Source of the DNA: Methanorbis furvi
GTDB taxonomy: Archaea > Halobacteriota > Methanomicrobia > Methanomicrobiales > Methanocorpusculaceae
Length of the DNA: 64,000 bases
Assembly (NCBI RefSeq): GCF_032714615.1
Contig: NZ_JAWDKA010000001.1
Location: 1-64,000, forward strand
Direction: 5' to 3'
The number at the start of each line of letters is the position of its first letter. Position 1 is the stretch's first letter. The notes under the pieces are model-generated. The model was not told the origin of the DNA. It made no database searches and worked only from the letters and a program-made list of their open reading frames with translations. The position numbers and the translations under genes were made by a program. Shown piece after piece: positions 1 to 6,886 of the stretch.

Positions 1-739
1 CGTAGCCGTTGGTACGGTTTTTGACGAACTCTTCGTCAACCCATCCACGCTCGATGATCTGTTTCATGAGACAGTTGAGGAGCTGGATGTCGGTTCCCGG
101 GTAGTGCTGGATGTGCAGGTGGGCCTGTTTTGCAGTAGGCGTCATACGCGGGTCGCAGACGATGACGTGAGCGCCTTTGGCTTTGGCCTGCATCATTCTG
201 CGGGCTGCGAGCGGGTGGGCTTCGAAGTTGTTGGAACCGATAATGAACAGACAGTCGGTGATGGCAAGGTCGTCAAAAGAGTTGGTCGAGGCTCCGGAGC
301 CGAAGACCATGTTGAGGCCGGCGACGGTGGGGGCGTGACAGAGACGGGCACAGTGGTCGACGTTCGGAGTCTTGAGAACGACTCTGGCGAACTTCTGCAT
401 TGCGTAGTTGTCTTCGTTGCAACAGCGGGCAGAGGAGATGACAGCGATCTCGTCAGGCTTGTACTTGGCGAAGTTTTCTGCGACGACAGCGAGTGCTTCG
501 TCCCAGGTTGCGGTTTTGAACTGACCGGTTGCTTTGTCTTTGATCAGCGGGGTCTTGAGACGGTCTTCGGAGACGATGAACTCCCAGCCGTAGATTCCTT
601 TCGGGCAGAGTTTGCCTTCGTTGACCGGACCGCGCTGGCAGGGCTGGACGTCACAGATCTTGCCGTCTTTGACGACGAGATTAAAGGTACAGCCGGCACC
701 GCAGTACGGGCAGGTAGTGGTTACATACTTAATTTCCAT
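1..739 (-). CDS. fdhA: Formate dehydrogenase alpha subunit (F420-type), 3' part missing
   Basis: This is the molybdopterin catalytic subunit that oxidises formate to CO2 and, with FdhB, reduces F420 in the cytoplasm. The first 246 residues are visible and the rest lies left of the window. The N-terminus carries a 4Fe-4S site (C10, C13, C17, and a fourth Cys in KLCPKG). Residue 134, in CARLCHAP, is the position of catalytic Sec in E. coli FDH-H (CARVUHGP) and is Cys here, so no selenocysteine machinery is needed. The ATG at 737-739 has a GAGGT ribosome site 7 nt upstream and a TATA-like box further up. Formylmethanofuran dehydrogenase subunit B is a related alternative but lacks this N-terminal cluster arrangement. 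Confidence 0.9.
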   Translation of the reverse strand, partial: MEIKYVTTTCPYCGAGCTFNLVVKDGKICDVQPCQRGPVNEGKLCPKGIYGWEFIVSEDRLKTPLIKDKATGQFKTATWDEALAVVAENFAKYKPDEIAVISSARCCNEDNYAMQKFARVVLKTPNVDHCARLCHAPTVAGLNMVFGSGASTNSFDDLAITDCLFIIGSNNFEAHPLAARRMMQAKAKGAHVIVCDPRMTPTAKQAHLHIQHYPGTDIQLLNCLMKQIIERGWVDEEFVKNRTNGY

Positions 740-776
740 GGATAAACCTCGGATACTATAAACTCTGTAAAGAGGG

Positions 777-785
777 CATAAATAC
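777..785 (-). promoter_or_regulatory. TATA box for fdhA
   Basis: On the minus strand this reads GTATTTATG. Transcription starting about 26 nt downstream would give a leader of about 16 nt that contains the GAGGT ribosome site. A second AT-rich box at 755-764 lies too close to the start codon to leave room for that site. Confidence 0.45.
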
Positions 786-1048
786 CTATCCAGTTTTTTC
801 GATTTTTTGAGTGTTAACGGTGGGTTGAGGCTGAAACCACAGGGGTCTGAATTCAGTTTTCGCGGTTAATTTGATTTACCGGTTAAACACATCTACTGAT
901 AGGGCGCGCATTTCATCGATTTTGATCACAAATTTAGATCATGGAAGATAGTGTAAACCAAACACAATGAACAAGTAAATCATTTTCCAAAGTTGAGGGA
1001 AAATACGTAACTATACAGTTGTTAAAAATAGAGAAAAAAACGGATGCC

Positions 1049-1057
1049 AAAAAAAAA
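1049..1057 (-). terminator. Oligo-T tract after rubredoxin gene
   Basis: A run of nine A on the plus strand gives nine T in the transcript, 15 nt after the rubredoxin stop codon. Oligo-T tracts terminate transcription in archaea. No hairpin precedes it. Confidence 0.45.
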
Positions 1058-1071
1058 TTATTGAAGAAAAT

Positions 1072-1245
1072 TTAGTCCTCGATCTTGCGGAAAAGACCGG
1101 GCTTACTTTTCGGGATCATGCAGGTAGGACATTTCCAGGTAACAGGAACATCCTCATACTTGGTTCCTGCCGGAATACCATGCTTGGGGTCACCCAGATC
1201 CTCATCATAGATGTATGCACAGAAAATGCACAGATATTTTGCCAT
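1072..1245 (-). CDS. Rubredoxin
   Basis: A 57-residue one-iron electron carrier. C6-x2-C9 near the N-terminus and the W37-K-C39-P-x-C42 motif are the two iron-binding knuckles of rubredoxin, and the length is typical (about 53 residues). The ATG is preceded by GGGAGAT at good spacing. It follows the uncharacterised gene at 1294-1839 by 48 bp on the same strand, so the two may be co-transcribed. In methanogens rubredoxin commonly feeds oxygen-detoxifying flavoproteins; its partner here is not visible. Confidence 0.92.
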   Translation of the reverse strand: MAKYLCIFCAYIYDEDLGDPKHGIPAGTKYEDVPVTWKCPTCMIPKSKPGLFRKIED

Positions 1246-1293
1246 GATCTCATATCTCCCAACGTCGATAAATATTCTGGGGTTGAGGCACCC

Positions 1294-1839
1294 TTAGCTC
1301 TTATCCTGCATTTCTTCGCGAATTTCGCTGATATGCATAATATCATCGTAATTTTTGCCGCACAGACAGTAGTCATGCTTGTCAACCGCATAGACCGGAT
1401 AGCGGACAACATCTTCAGGGACAGGATTGACAGTCAGGCGGTTCATATTGAGCAGATCCTCAGGCCGGTAACCGATCGTTTTACAGACATGATTGAAGTC
1501 GCGGATCCAACCGCGAAGGTCACGCACATCATTCATATCCCATTTGAAGATCTGGTAGAGCAGCATGTAGGCATCGCGTTCAAGAATCACCTGGGAAAGT
1601 TCCTGGCTCTGGGTGAAGTAGAAGCCTAAGAAAGATCGCACGTCACGCACCTGCTGGGCTGACTCGTACGTTGCCGCACGCATCTCGCGGGCGGTCTCAA
1701 GACGATCCTGATCATCAATTTTTCCGCCGAGGCGCCCGACCTCTTTGGAAATATCTTTGAGATCAATCTCGATATTCTCCAGATCACCGAGGACATCTTC
1801 GAACTTCTTATACAGCTCGACGCCGAAGAATGCCTCCAT
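1294..1839 (-). CDS. Uncharacterised cytoplasmic protein upstream of rubredoxin
   Basis: I do not recognise this protein. From the chosen start it has 181 residues, is acidic, and is probably helical in its first half (a heptad-like stretch with ENIEID and LKDISKEVGRL). The C-terminal part has a C-L-C-G motif and ends in a charged helix. No signal peptide or membrane segment is seen. The frame could open at 1881, but the TATA box at 1886-1891 would place the transcript start near 1863. The ATG at 1837-1839 has GGTGA five bases upstream and is preferred. It is followed by rubredoxin, which suggests a redox or iron-related role (inference only). Confidence 0.7.
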   Translation of the reverse strand: MEAFFGVELYKKFEDVLGDLENIEIDLKDISKEVGRLGGKIDDQDRLETAREMRAATYESAQQVRDVRSFLGFYFTQSQELSQVILERDAYMLLYQIFKWDMNDVRDLRGWIRDFNHVCKTIGYRPEDLLNMNRLTVNPVPEDVVRYPVYAVDKHDYCLCGKNYDDIMHISEIREEMQDKS

Positions 1840-1885
1840 GTATTCACCGTTCTTTGTCATTGGTACAATATTTGTCAGCAACGAA

Positions 1886-1891
1886 TATAAA
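1886..1891 (-). promoter_or_regulatory. TATA box of the unknown gene / rubredoxin pair
   Basis: TTTATA on the minus strand (plus TATAAA), about 47 nt upstream of the preferred start at 1839. It argues against the longer reading frame that begins at 1881. Confidence 0.45.
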
Positions 1892-1946
1892 CAATTAGTT
1901 CGAGAATGCAGAAATCATTAAATATCGGAATAATGGCCATTTATCC

Positions 1947-1955
1947 ATATTTAAA
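1947..1955 (+). promoter_or_regulatory. TATA box of the cysteine desulfurase gene
   Basis: ATATTTAAA, with an expected transcript start near 1977. This leaves a 26-nt leader to the ATG at 2003, or a leaderless GTG start at 1976. Confidence 0.45.
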
Positions 1956-2002
1956 AACAGATGTAATCTTTATTAGTGAGAAAAACAAAACTCAACCAAC
2001 CA

Positions 2003-3211
2003 ATGGCAGCATTCGACCCTGAACTTATACGCGGCGACTTCCCGATTCTACAGAAACTAATCTATCTGGACAACGCCGCAACCTCTCTTTCCCCACGTCA
2101 GGTAGTCGAAGCACAGAATGATGCCGAGTACAACTATCGTGCCAACGTCGGGCGGGGAATTCACCGTCTCTCCCGCATCGCAACCCACCAGTATCTGGAA
2201 GCGCACGAAACACTCAAACGGTTTTTCGGCGGAGAGAACGGAACGCTGGCCTTCACGAAAAACACCACCGAAGCGATAAACACCGTCTCGCTCGGACTTC
2301 GCTGGAACAAAACCGACCGAATTGTTACAACCATCCAGGACCATCACTCCAACCTTCTTCCCTGGTATCGGTTGAAGAATGAGGGAAGGGTTGCAGAAGT
2401 TGACGTAGTCAGAGGTCTTTCCGGCGTGATTTTGCCTGAGGATGTTGAGGCATGCATCACGAAGGACACGCGGCTTGTTGCGATCGGTCATGCCTCCAAT
2501 GTGTTTGGAACGATTACCGAGGCAGAAGAGATTGCAAAGATCTGCAAGGATTACGGTGTTCTCCTGCTGCTTGACGGAGCACAGACTGCGCCCCATCTCC
2601 CCCTAAACTTGGAAAAACTCGGCTGCGACTTCTTCTGTTTCTCAGGACACAAGATGCTCGGCCCCATGGGAACCGGAGGACTTTGGATAAGCCCGGATGT
2701 CGCAGAACCGGATATTCCGGCACCGCTTTTCGCCGGCGGAGGAATGGTTGCACAGGTAGATGGAACCTCGTTTACCCGCGTTGAAGGGCATGCACGCTTT
2801 GAGGCAGGAACCCAGAATGTTATCGGAGCGGTCGGTCTTGCAGAAGCCGCACGATATCTAATGCGGCTTGGCATGGAAAATGTCGCAGACCACAGTGCTG
2901 ACCTTGCGAGGAGAATGATCTCAGGACTTTCGGAGATTCCCGGAGTTCACGTCTACACACCAAGTGGCGTGCCTTTAATCGGAACGGTTTCGTTTACGCT
3001 TGAGGATGTGCATCCCCACGAGGTCGCCTATCTTCTTGACGAGGCGGCAGGCATTATGGTCAGGTCAGGAGAACACTGCTGTCAGCCGTTAATGAAAGGT
3101 CTCAGACTTGCGGGTGGAACAGTGAGGGCGAGTGCCTACTGCTACAACAGCGAGGATGACATCGATATGCTGACTGCAACGGTCGAAGAGATTGCAGGGA
3201 TGGTGAAGTAA
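2003..3211 (+). CDS. SufS-type cysteine desulfurase
   Basis: A PLP enzyme that converts cysteine to alanine and holds the sulfur as a persulfide for Fe-S clusters, cofactors or thiolation. The PLP lysine is in FCFSGHKMLGP (about K217). The acceptor cysteine is in the class II signature VRSGEHCCQP (about C359), here doubled. The N-terminus (FDPELIRGDFPILQ) matches SufS enzymes, which supports the ATG at 2003; an in-frame GTG at 1976 would add nine residues. The stop codon is two bases before the FdhD-like gene, so the pair is one operon. In E. coli a cysteine desulfurase passes sulfur to FdhD for formate dehydrogenase, and fdhA lies 1.3 kb away. Confidence 0.9.
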   Translation: MAAFDPELIRGDFPILQKLIYLDNAATSLSPRQVVEAQNDAEYNYRANVGRGIHRLSRIATHQYLEAHETLKRFFGGENGTLAFTKNTTEAINTVSLGLRWNKTDRIVTTIQDHHSNLLPWYRLKNEGRVAEVDVVRGLSGVILPEDVEACITKDTRLVAIGHASNVFGTITEAEEIAKICKDYGVLLLLDGAQTAPHLPLNLEKLGCDFFCFSGHKMLGPMGTGGLWISPDVAEPDIPAPLFAGGGMVAQVDGTSFTRVEGHARFEAGTQNVIGAVGLAEAARYLMRLGMENVADHSADLARRMISGLSEIPGVHVYTPSGVPLIGTVSFTLEDVHPHEVAYLLDEAAGIMVRSGEHCCQPLMKGLRLAGGTVRASAYCYNSEDDIDMLTATVEEIAGMVK

Positions 3212-3213
3212 GA

Positions 3214-3849
3214 ATGACAAAATCTATCGAAGAAAAACCTGTGCAGATTATTATCAACGGCCGAGCCGCAATGACGCTGATGACATCAGCAGAAGATCCC
3301 AAGGATCTTGTGACCGGCCATATTTTTACGGAACGTGTGGTGGAGACGTATGCAGATATTACTTCCATACACCGCGACGGAAGCCAGGTCAGTGTGGTGA
3401 CGTCAAAGCCGTTTGGAATATTGCTCTCCCGAAAGACCGTGCTTGCCGGATGCGGAGGGGCTTCGTCGTTTCTTGATTCAGGAAGGCTTGGACAACTGAC
3501 TGCCGGTTTTACTCCTTCAAAGGAAGAGATTTCCCGCAGTTTTGATCAGCTCCCAGCGTCTCTCTGGTACAGCGGCGGACTTTTTGCGAAGGATGGTACC
3601 CTGCTCGCAGCAGTCGAGGATGTCAGCTCCCAGAATGTTCTCGACCGGCTTATCGGTCACGGACTAACGCTTGGAACAGTATTTTCCGAGACCTACGTAG
3701 TCCTCATCGGTAATCTGATGACCGAAACGGTCCGAAAAGCGATCATCGCAAAAATTCCGTTCATCGCAGTTTCGGGTGATGTGACCGCGACCGCTGCAAA
3801 GACGGCAAAAGAGGCAAATCTTACGCTTGTTCACGTGAATAATCGGTAA
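3214..3849 (+). CDS. fdhD: FdhD-like sulfurtransferase for formate dehydrogenase
   Basis: A 211-residue FdhD-family protein, somewhat shorter than E. coli FdhD (about 277). FdhD relays persulfide sulfur to the molybdenum cofactor of formate dehydrogenase. The C-terminal half keeps the FdhD core: GGLFAKDGTLLAAVEDVSSQ matches the GGxHxAALxDxxGxLLxxxEDV region. The usual CGxC loop appears as LAGCGGASS with one cysteine, and DVGRHN is altered to DVSSQN, so it is a diverged member. It is translated two bases after the cysteine desulfurase, which suggests direct sulfur hand-over. Divergence leaves some doubt whether it serves FdhA or another molybdo/tungsto-enzyme. Confidence 0.8.
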   Translation: MTKSIEEKPVQIIINGRAAMTLMTSAEDPKDLVTGHIFTERVVETYADITSIHRDGSQVSVVTSKPFGILLSRKTVLAGCGGASSFLDSGRLGQLTAGFTPSKEEISRSFDQLPASLWYSGGLFAKDGTLLAAVEDVSSQNVLDRLIGHGLTLGTVFSETYVVLIGNLMTETVRKAIIAKIPFIAVSGDVTATAAKTAKEANLTLVHVNNR

Positions 3850-3861
3850 TATTTTTTCAAA

Positions 3862-3925
3862 TTGGAGTTACGCGATGAATTTCATCGTCTGAGATTTTTC
3901 TGTCCTTGGTCTCGCTTGGAGTAAC
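3862..3925. repeat. Family C repeat, copy 1
   Basis: The segment begins GGAGTTACGCGATGAA and ends CGCTTGGAGTAAC. It shares long blocks with 40808-40875 (TGAATTTCAT, TTTTTTGTCCTTGG) and with the left part of 14885-15000 (GGAGTTACGCG, CTCGCTTGGAGTAAC). No coding potential. Confidence 0.6.
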
Positions 3926-3933
3926 TTCTGTTT

Positions 3934-4155
3934 ATTTTGATACCATCTCTCACTTCTCACAATATTTGGAAGAGGAGAGGAGTTGATGATTTTTCCTATC
4001 CAGACAATACACACATTTATATACTTTTAGAAAGAAATATATAACACGAGAGTACTTACGGAGCACTATCTACTGTTTTGAAAGTCTGCGGGATTTTTTT
4101 TGGTTTGTGTTGGTCTGATATTTTTCGATTGAGAAGTGAGAGATGGTATCAAAAT
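3934..4155. mobile_element. MITE-like element with perfect 26-bp terminal inverted repeats
   Basis: Bases 3934-3959 are the exact reverse complement of 4130-4155, so a 222-bp segment is bounded by perfect 26-bp inverted repeats. The interior is AT-rich, has no ORF, and contains TATA-like strings (TTTATATAC, ATATATAAC). No target-site duplication is evident. No second copy was noticed in the window, and no transposase gene is present. Confidence 0.65.
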
Positions 4156-4293
4156 GATGGTGGGTAGAACCAATATAAAAATACACATGCCACCTTAATA
4201 TATATGAATAATTCATTTTTTCAAAAATAATCACCTATAAAAATATACCCAATAACATTAATAAATAAAAACGGCCAAAGAAAGATCATACAC

Positions 4294-4827
4294 ATGGTAA
4301 CAGATATTTCTGAAAAAAGGAAAGGAGTGGACACGTATCTCAAGATACCACTTCTGGGTGGAGCCGTCATCGGTTTTGCCGCAGCACTCATTCAGGCGCT
4401 TTTGTTTGCCGCTGGCGGACCACAGGCGTATGGATTTTGTGTCGCATGCCACAGCCGTGACTTAATCAACTACGTAACAAACTCCCTCACCGGAAGCAAC
4501 CTTTTTCTTGCACCCTTTTCCGCAAACGCAGTTGCTGCAGGAACTCTGCCGGTCTTAACCATCATCGGCGTATTAGTTGGAGCAGCAGGAGCAGCAGTTC
4601 TCTACAAAGAGTTCAGAGTCAAAAAAGGCGACGCAAAAAGTTACGCAGTCTATGGAATCGGCGGAATCCTCTTCATGATCTTCGCACTCTGTATGGGAGC
4701 ATGCCCGTACCGCCTTGCACTCAGAATCGGTTACGGCGACCTCGTTGCAGTCTTCGGACTCATCGCACTCATCGTCGGAGTATTCATCGGCATCAAAATC
4801 GCCATGAAAAGAATGGAGGGAAAATAA
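4294..4827 (+). CDS. YeeE/YedE-family sulfur transporter, first half-protein
   Basis: A 177-residue integral membrane protein with about five hydrophobic segments after a short charged N-terminus. It carries half of the YeeE/YedE fold: a first cysteine motif (GFCVACHSRD, two Cys) and a second (MGACPYRLALR) that match the SGFC...R-D and GGCP-LR motifs of the family. Characterised YeeE (TsuA) imports thiosulfate through conserved cysteines and is one chain of about 350 residues; here the two halves are separate genes, one base apart. First gene of a six-gene sulfur operon. An AT-rich TATA-like region (TTAATAAATA) lies about 35 bp upstream. Confidence 0.85.
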   Translation: MVTDISEKRKGVDTYLKIPLLGGAVIGFAAALIQALLFAAGGPQAYGFCVACHSRDLINYVTNSLTGSNLFLAPFSANAVAAGTLPVLTIIGVLVGAAGAAVLYKEFRVKKGDAKSYAVYGIGGILFMIFALCMGACPYRLALRIGYGDLVAVFGLIALIVGVFIGIKIAMKRMEGK

Positions 4828-4828
4828 C

Positions 4829-5350
4829 ATGGTTGACGGATTCTTAATTCCCAAAGAAACAGCAGTACTGCTTGTACCAATCGCAACGATCATCCTCGGA
4901 CTTGTCATCGGATGGCTTGGTCAGAGAAGCGGATTCTGTTCAATCGGCGGTATTCGCGACTACATGCTCTTCCGCCAGACCCGTCTCCTCAAAGGATACA
5001 TCGCACTCATCATCTCAGCATTCGTCTTCTACTTCATCTTCTCCTTAATCGTTCCCGCAGCAATTCCCAAATTCTTCTGGTGCCTTCAGGAAGGACAGCT
5101 CTTCACCGCAATCGGTGGAGCTCCGGCAGTAGGTACTGTAGGAGTCATCATCCTCATGATCATCGGCGGAATCTTCGTTGGAATTATTGGAACACTCCTT
5201 GGCGGATGCCCGTTGCGTCAGTTGGTAATGACCTCGGAAGGAAACATGAAATCCCTGATCTTCGTGGTCGGCATGCTTGCAGGTGCAGTCATCTTCACCG
5301 CACTTCTCTCCCCATGGATCGTACAAGCGTTTACCGCAATAGGACTCTGA
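4829..5350 (+). CDS. YeeE/YedE-family sulfur transporter, second half-protein
   Basis: A 173-residue membrane protein, the counterpart of the preceding gene. It has the better-conserved motifs SGFCSIGGIRD and LGGCPLRQLVM, each with the cysteine expected to pass a sulfur anion along the pore. About five transmembrane segments are apparent. The two halves probably assemble into one transporter of thiosulfate or another sulfur species; the substrate is inferred from TsuA and from the TusA and OsmC neighbours. The start codon is one base after the preceding stop. Confidence 0.87.
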   Translation: MVDGFLIPKETAVLLVPIATIILGLVIGWLGQRSGFCSIGGIRDYMLFRQTRLLKGYIALIISAFVFYFIFSLIVPAAIPKFFWCLQEGQLFTAIGGAPAVGTVGVIILMIIGGIFVGIIGTLLGGCPLRQLVMTSEGNMKSLIFVVGMLAGAVIFTALLSPWIVQAFTAIGL

Positions 5351-5360
5351 AGGAAAAATC

Positions 5361-5585
5361 ATGACAGAAAAATTAGACATCACCGGAAAAGTCTGTCCGA
5401 TCTGTCTTCTGGCAGTAGACAAAGAGCTGAAAAAACTCTCTTCAGGCGAAGAACTCGTTGTAGTATGCGACCACGCACCCGCAGCTACAGCATCCATTCC
5501 CGAGTACTGCGAAAACAGAAACCACAGATGCAGTGTAAAAATGATTGAAAACGGACTTTGGGAAATCAGTATCACTAAGAACTGA
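5361..5585 (+). CDS. TusA-type sulfur carrier protein
   Basis: A 74-residue TusA/SirA-family protein with the CPxC motif (GKVCPICLLAVDKELKKL) at residues 12-15 and the usual beta-alpha-beta layout. TusA proteins carry sulfur as a persulfide on the first Cys. It sits ten bases after the transporter half-gene, the arrangement known from YeeE-TusA pairs, where the carrier picks up imported sulfur. The ATG has AAGGA six to ten bases upstream. Confidence 0.9.
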   Translation: MTEKLDITGKVCPICLLAVDKELKKLSSGEELVVVCDHAPAATASIPEYCENRNHRCSVKMIENGLWEISITKN

Positions 5586-5603
5586 GAAACCAAATAGATT
5601 AGG

Positions 5604-5816
5604 ATGATACCTGACTTCCGTGAAGAATCGTGTACTTATCTAATGCTGAGGCTGAAAGTTGCCTTAAAAAAAGAAAAAGGCGCTTTCAGTTTTCTCGGTA
5701 CATCGACACAGGTGAAAACAGTGGAAGGATCATTTCCTGCAAGCGGTTATACAGTCAGCTCCACAAAAAAAGGAGATGACTGCTATCTTATCACATTGTC
5801 ATTAACAGAAACCTGA
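5604..5816 (+). CDS. Degenerate TusA-like protein
   Basis: A 70-residue protein that looks like a second TusA-fold protein. D-F-R-x-x-S-C followed by LMLRLKVALKK aligns with the D-x-R-G-x-x-C-P-x-P-LLKLKKAL start of TusA, with the Cys kept (residue 10) and the prolines lost. The end, GYTVSSTKKGDDCYLITLSL, matches the last two strands. The alignment is by eye and the match is modest. It follows the canonical TusA by 18 bp, so it may be a second acceptor or a dimer partner. An internal ATG at 5643 would remove the Cys region, so the first ATG is preferred. Confidence 0.65.
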   Translation: MIPDFREESCTYLMLRLKVALKKEKGAFSFLGTSTQVKTVEGSFPASGYTVSSTKKGDDCYLITLSLTET

Positions 5817-5856
5817 AGTCATCACATCTACAAAAATATTTGGAGAATATACGCAA

Positions 5857-6381
5857 ATGTCACTCAACAATATCGATATAGCACAGGTAAAGCAGTACGA
5901 GGCCGAGATAAAGGCTGACGACAACGAAGCATTGTTCACGACCAAGATGAGCGGAACCTGGCAGTTCGACGAGAACGGCCCACAGTTTACAGCAGACGCA
6001 AAGACCGACGCAGGACCGGTCACGTTTGCGTTAGCCCACCCGAACTTCGAGAAGCTTGGCAACTATCCGTCACCAATGGCATATGGTCTGTTCTGGATCT
6101 GCGGATGTGCTTCGGCTACTTTCATGACCGCCGCAGCAAAACGAGGAATCAAGATCGATGCTCTGCACACCGACATCGAAGCTGACCTCGATTATCATGC
6201 ACAGTTCCAGCTTGGCGACCAGCCTCTGGTTGGCGCGTACAGAGTTACGTTCAATGTAACGAGCGCACAGGCAACCGATGAGGAGATCGAGAGCCTGAAA
6301 CAGGCGGCATATAACGGATGCATGGCGCTGTTTACGGTGAGAAATGCAATTCCGTTAACCGTTTCTGCAAAGAGAGCATGA
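5857..6381 (+). CDS. OsmC-like protein
   Basis: A 174-residue OsmC/Ohr-superfamily protein. The two redox-active cysteines of the fold are visible: one in WICGCASATFM (about residues 82-84) and one in YNGCMALFTVRNAIP (about residue 156). Classical OsmC reduces organic hydroperoxides, and OsmC-like proteins next to TusA or YeeE genes are thought to handle sulfur or selenium. It is embedded in the sulfur operon, and its last codons overlap the next gene by four bases (ATGA), so translation is coupled. Confidence 0.88.
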   Translation: MSLNNIDIAQVKQYEAEIKADDNEALFTTKMSGTWQFDENGPQFTADAKTDAGPVTFALAHPNFEKLGNYPSPMAYGLFWICGCASATFMTAAAKRGIKIDALHTDIEADLDYHAQFQLGDQPLVGAYRVTFNVTSAQATDEEIESLKQAAYNGCMALFTVRNAIPLTVSAKRA

Positions 6382-6857
6382 CGCTCCCTTCCTATTTTTC
6401 CATTCCGGAAAATCTCGACTGTGCCCAATTACAAATTCAGGCTGAAGAACTTTTCAACAGCGGACAGTTCTACTGTTCTGAGATTGTGGTGAAAATGATT
6501 AGAGACACCTTCTGTCCGTCAGTTTCAGATGAGATTATTGCGGCCGCATCAGGTTTTCCTGTTGGCATGGGCGGCGGAGGATGCACGTGTGGAGCGGTTG
6601 CAGGAGGGATTATGGCTCTTGGTCTTGTTTTCGGCAGAACAAAACCTGAGGAGAAAGCAAAATCAGCAGAGTGTATGAAGTATGCACGTGAGCTTCACGA
6701 CAGGTTCCGCAAAGAAAACACGTCGGTGTGCTGTCGGGTGCTGACAAAAAATATGCTCGAAGACTCGCCGGAACGTAAGAAACAGTGTGCTGAACTTACC
6801 GGCGAGGTTGTTGAGATTGTTACCGAGATTATTCAGAGAGAAGCAAAAGCACCGTAA
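6378..6857 (+). CDS. C_GCAxxG_C_C family redox protein
   Basis: A 159-residue protein of the C_GCAxxG_C_C family (TIGR01909), whose members carry conserved cysteines and often sit beside redox or metal-handling genes. The signature is GGGGCTCGAVAGGIMALGL, flanked by an early Cys in FYCSEIVVKM and later Cys in TSVCCRVL and KKQCAEL. The ATG at 6378 overlaps the OsmC stop (ATGA); the frame is open further upstream but that stretch lies inside osmC. It is the last gene of the operon. The function is not established; a thiol/disulfide or sulfur-carrier role fits the context. Confidence 0.85.
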   Translation: MTLPSYFSIPENLDCAQLQIQAEELFNSGQFYCSEIVVKMIRDTFCPSVSDEIIAAASGFPVGMGGGGCTCGAVAGGIMALGLVFGRTKPEEKAKSAECMKYARELHDRFRKENTSVCCRVLTKNMLEDSPERKKQCAELTGEVVEIVTEIIQREAKAP

Positions 6858-6866
6858 TAGTGCAAC

Positions 6867-6874
6867 CAAAAAAA
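6867..6874 (-). terminator. Oligo-T tract after hpt
   Basis: Eight A on the plus strand give eight T in the hpt transcript, 13 nt after its stop codon. Confidence 0.4.
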
Positions 6875-6886
6875 AGTACGGGAAAT

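Larger units (their letters stand above)
740..1071. other. Gap between fdhA and rubredoxin gene
   Basis: This AT-rich stretch of 332 bp holds the fdhA promoter at its left end and the oligo-T terminator of the rubredoxin gene at its right end. No ORF, tRNA or repeat of the window's families was recognised in the remainder. Confidence 0.5.

Noticed and set aside
1-739. Selenocysteine in FdhA
   Set aside because: The position equivalent to Sec is a TGT cysteine codon (residue 134), not TGA.
104-745. Plus-strand frame of 213 codons over the first 740 bases
   Set aside because: It is the antisense shadow of fdhA, whose minus-strand translation has clear Fe-S and active-site motifs.
1116-1412. 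Minus-strand frame of 98 codons overlapping rubredoxin
   Set aside because: It lies in another frame across rubredoxin and the upstream gene and has no family resemblance.
6318-6377. Upstream extension of the C_GCAxxG_C_C gene
   Set aside because: The extra 20 codons lie inside the OsmC gene; the ATGA overlap at 6378 is the standard arrangement.
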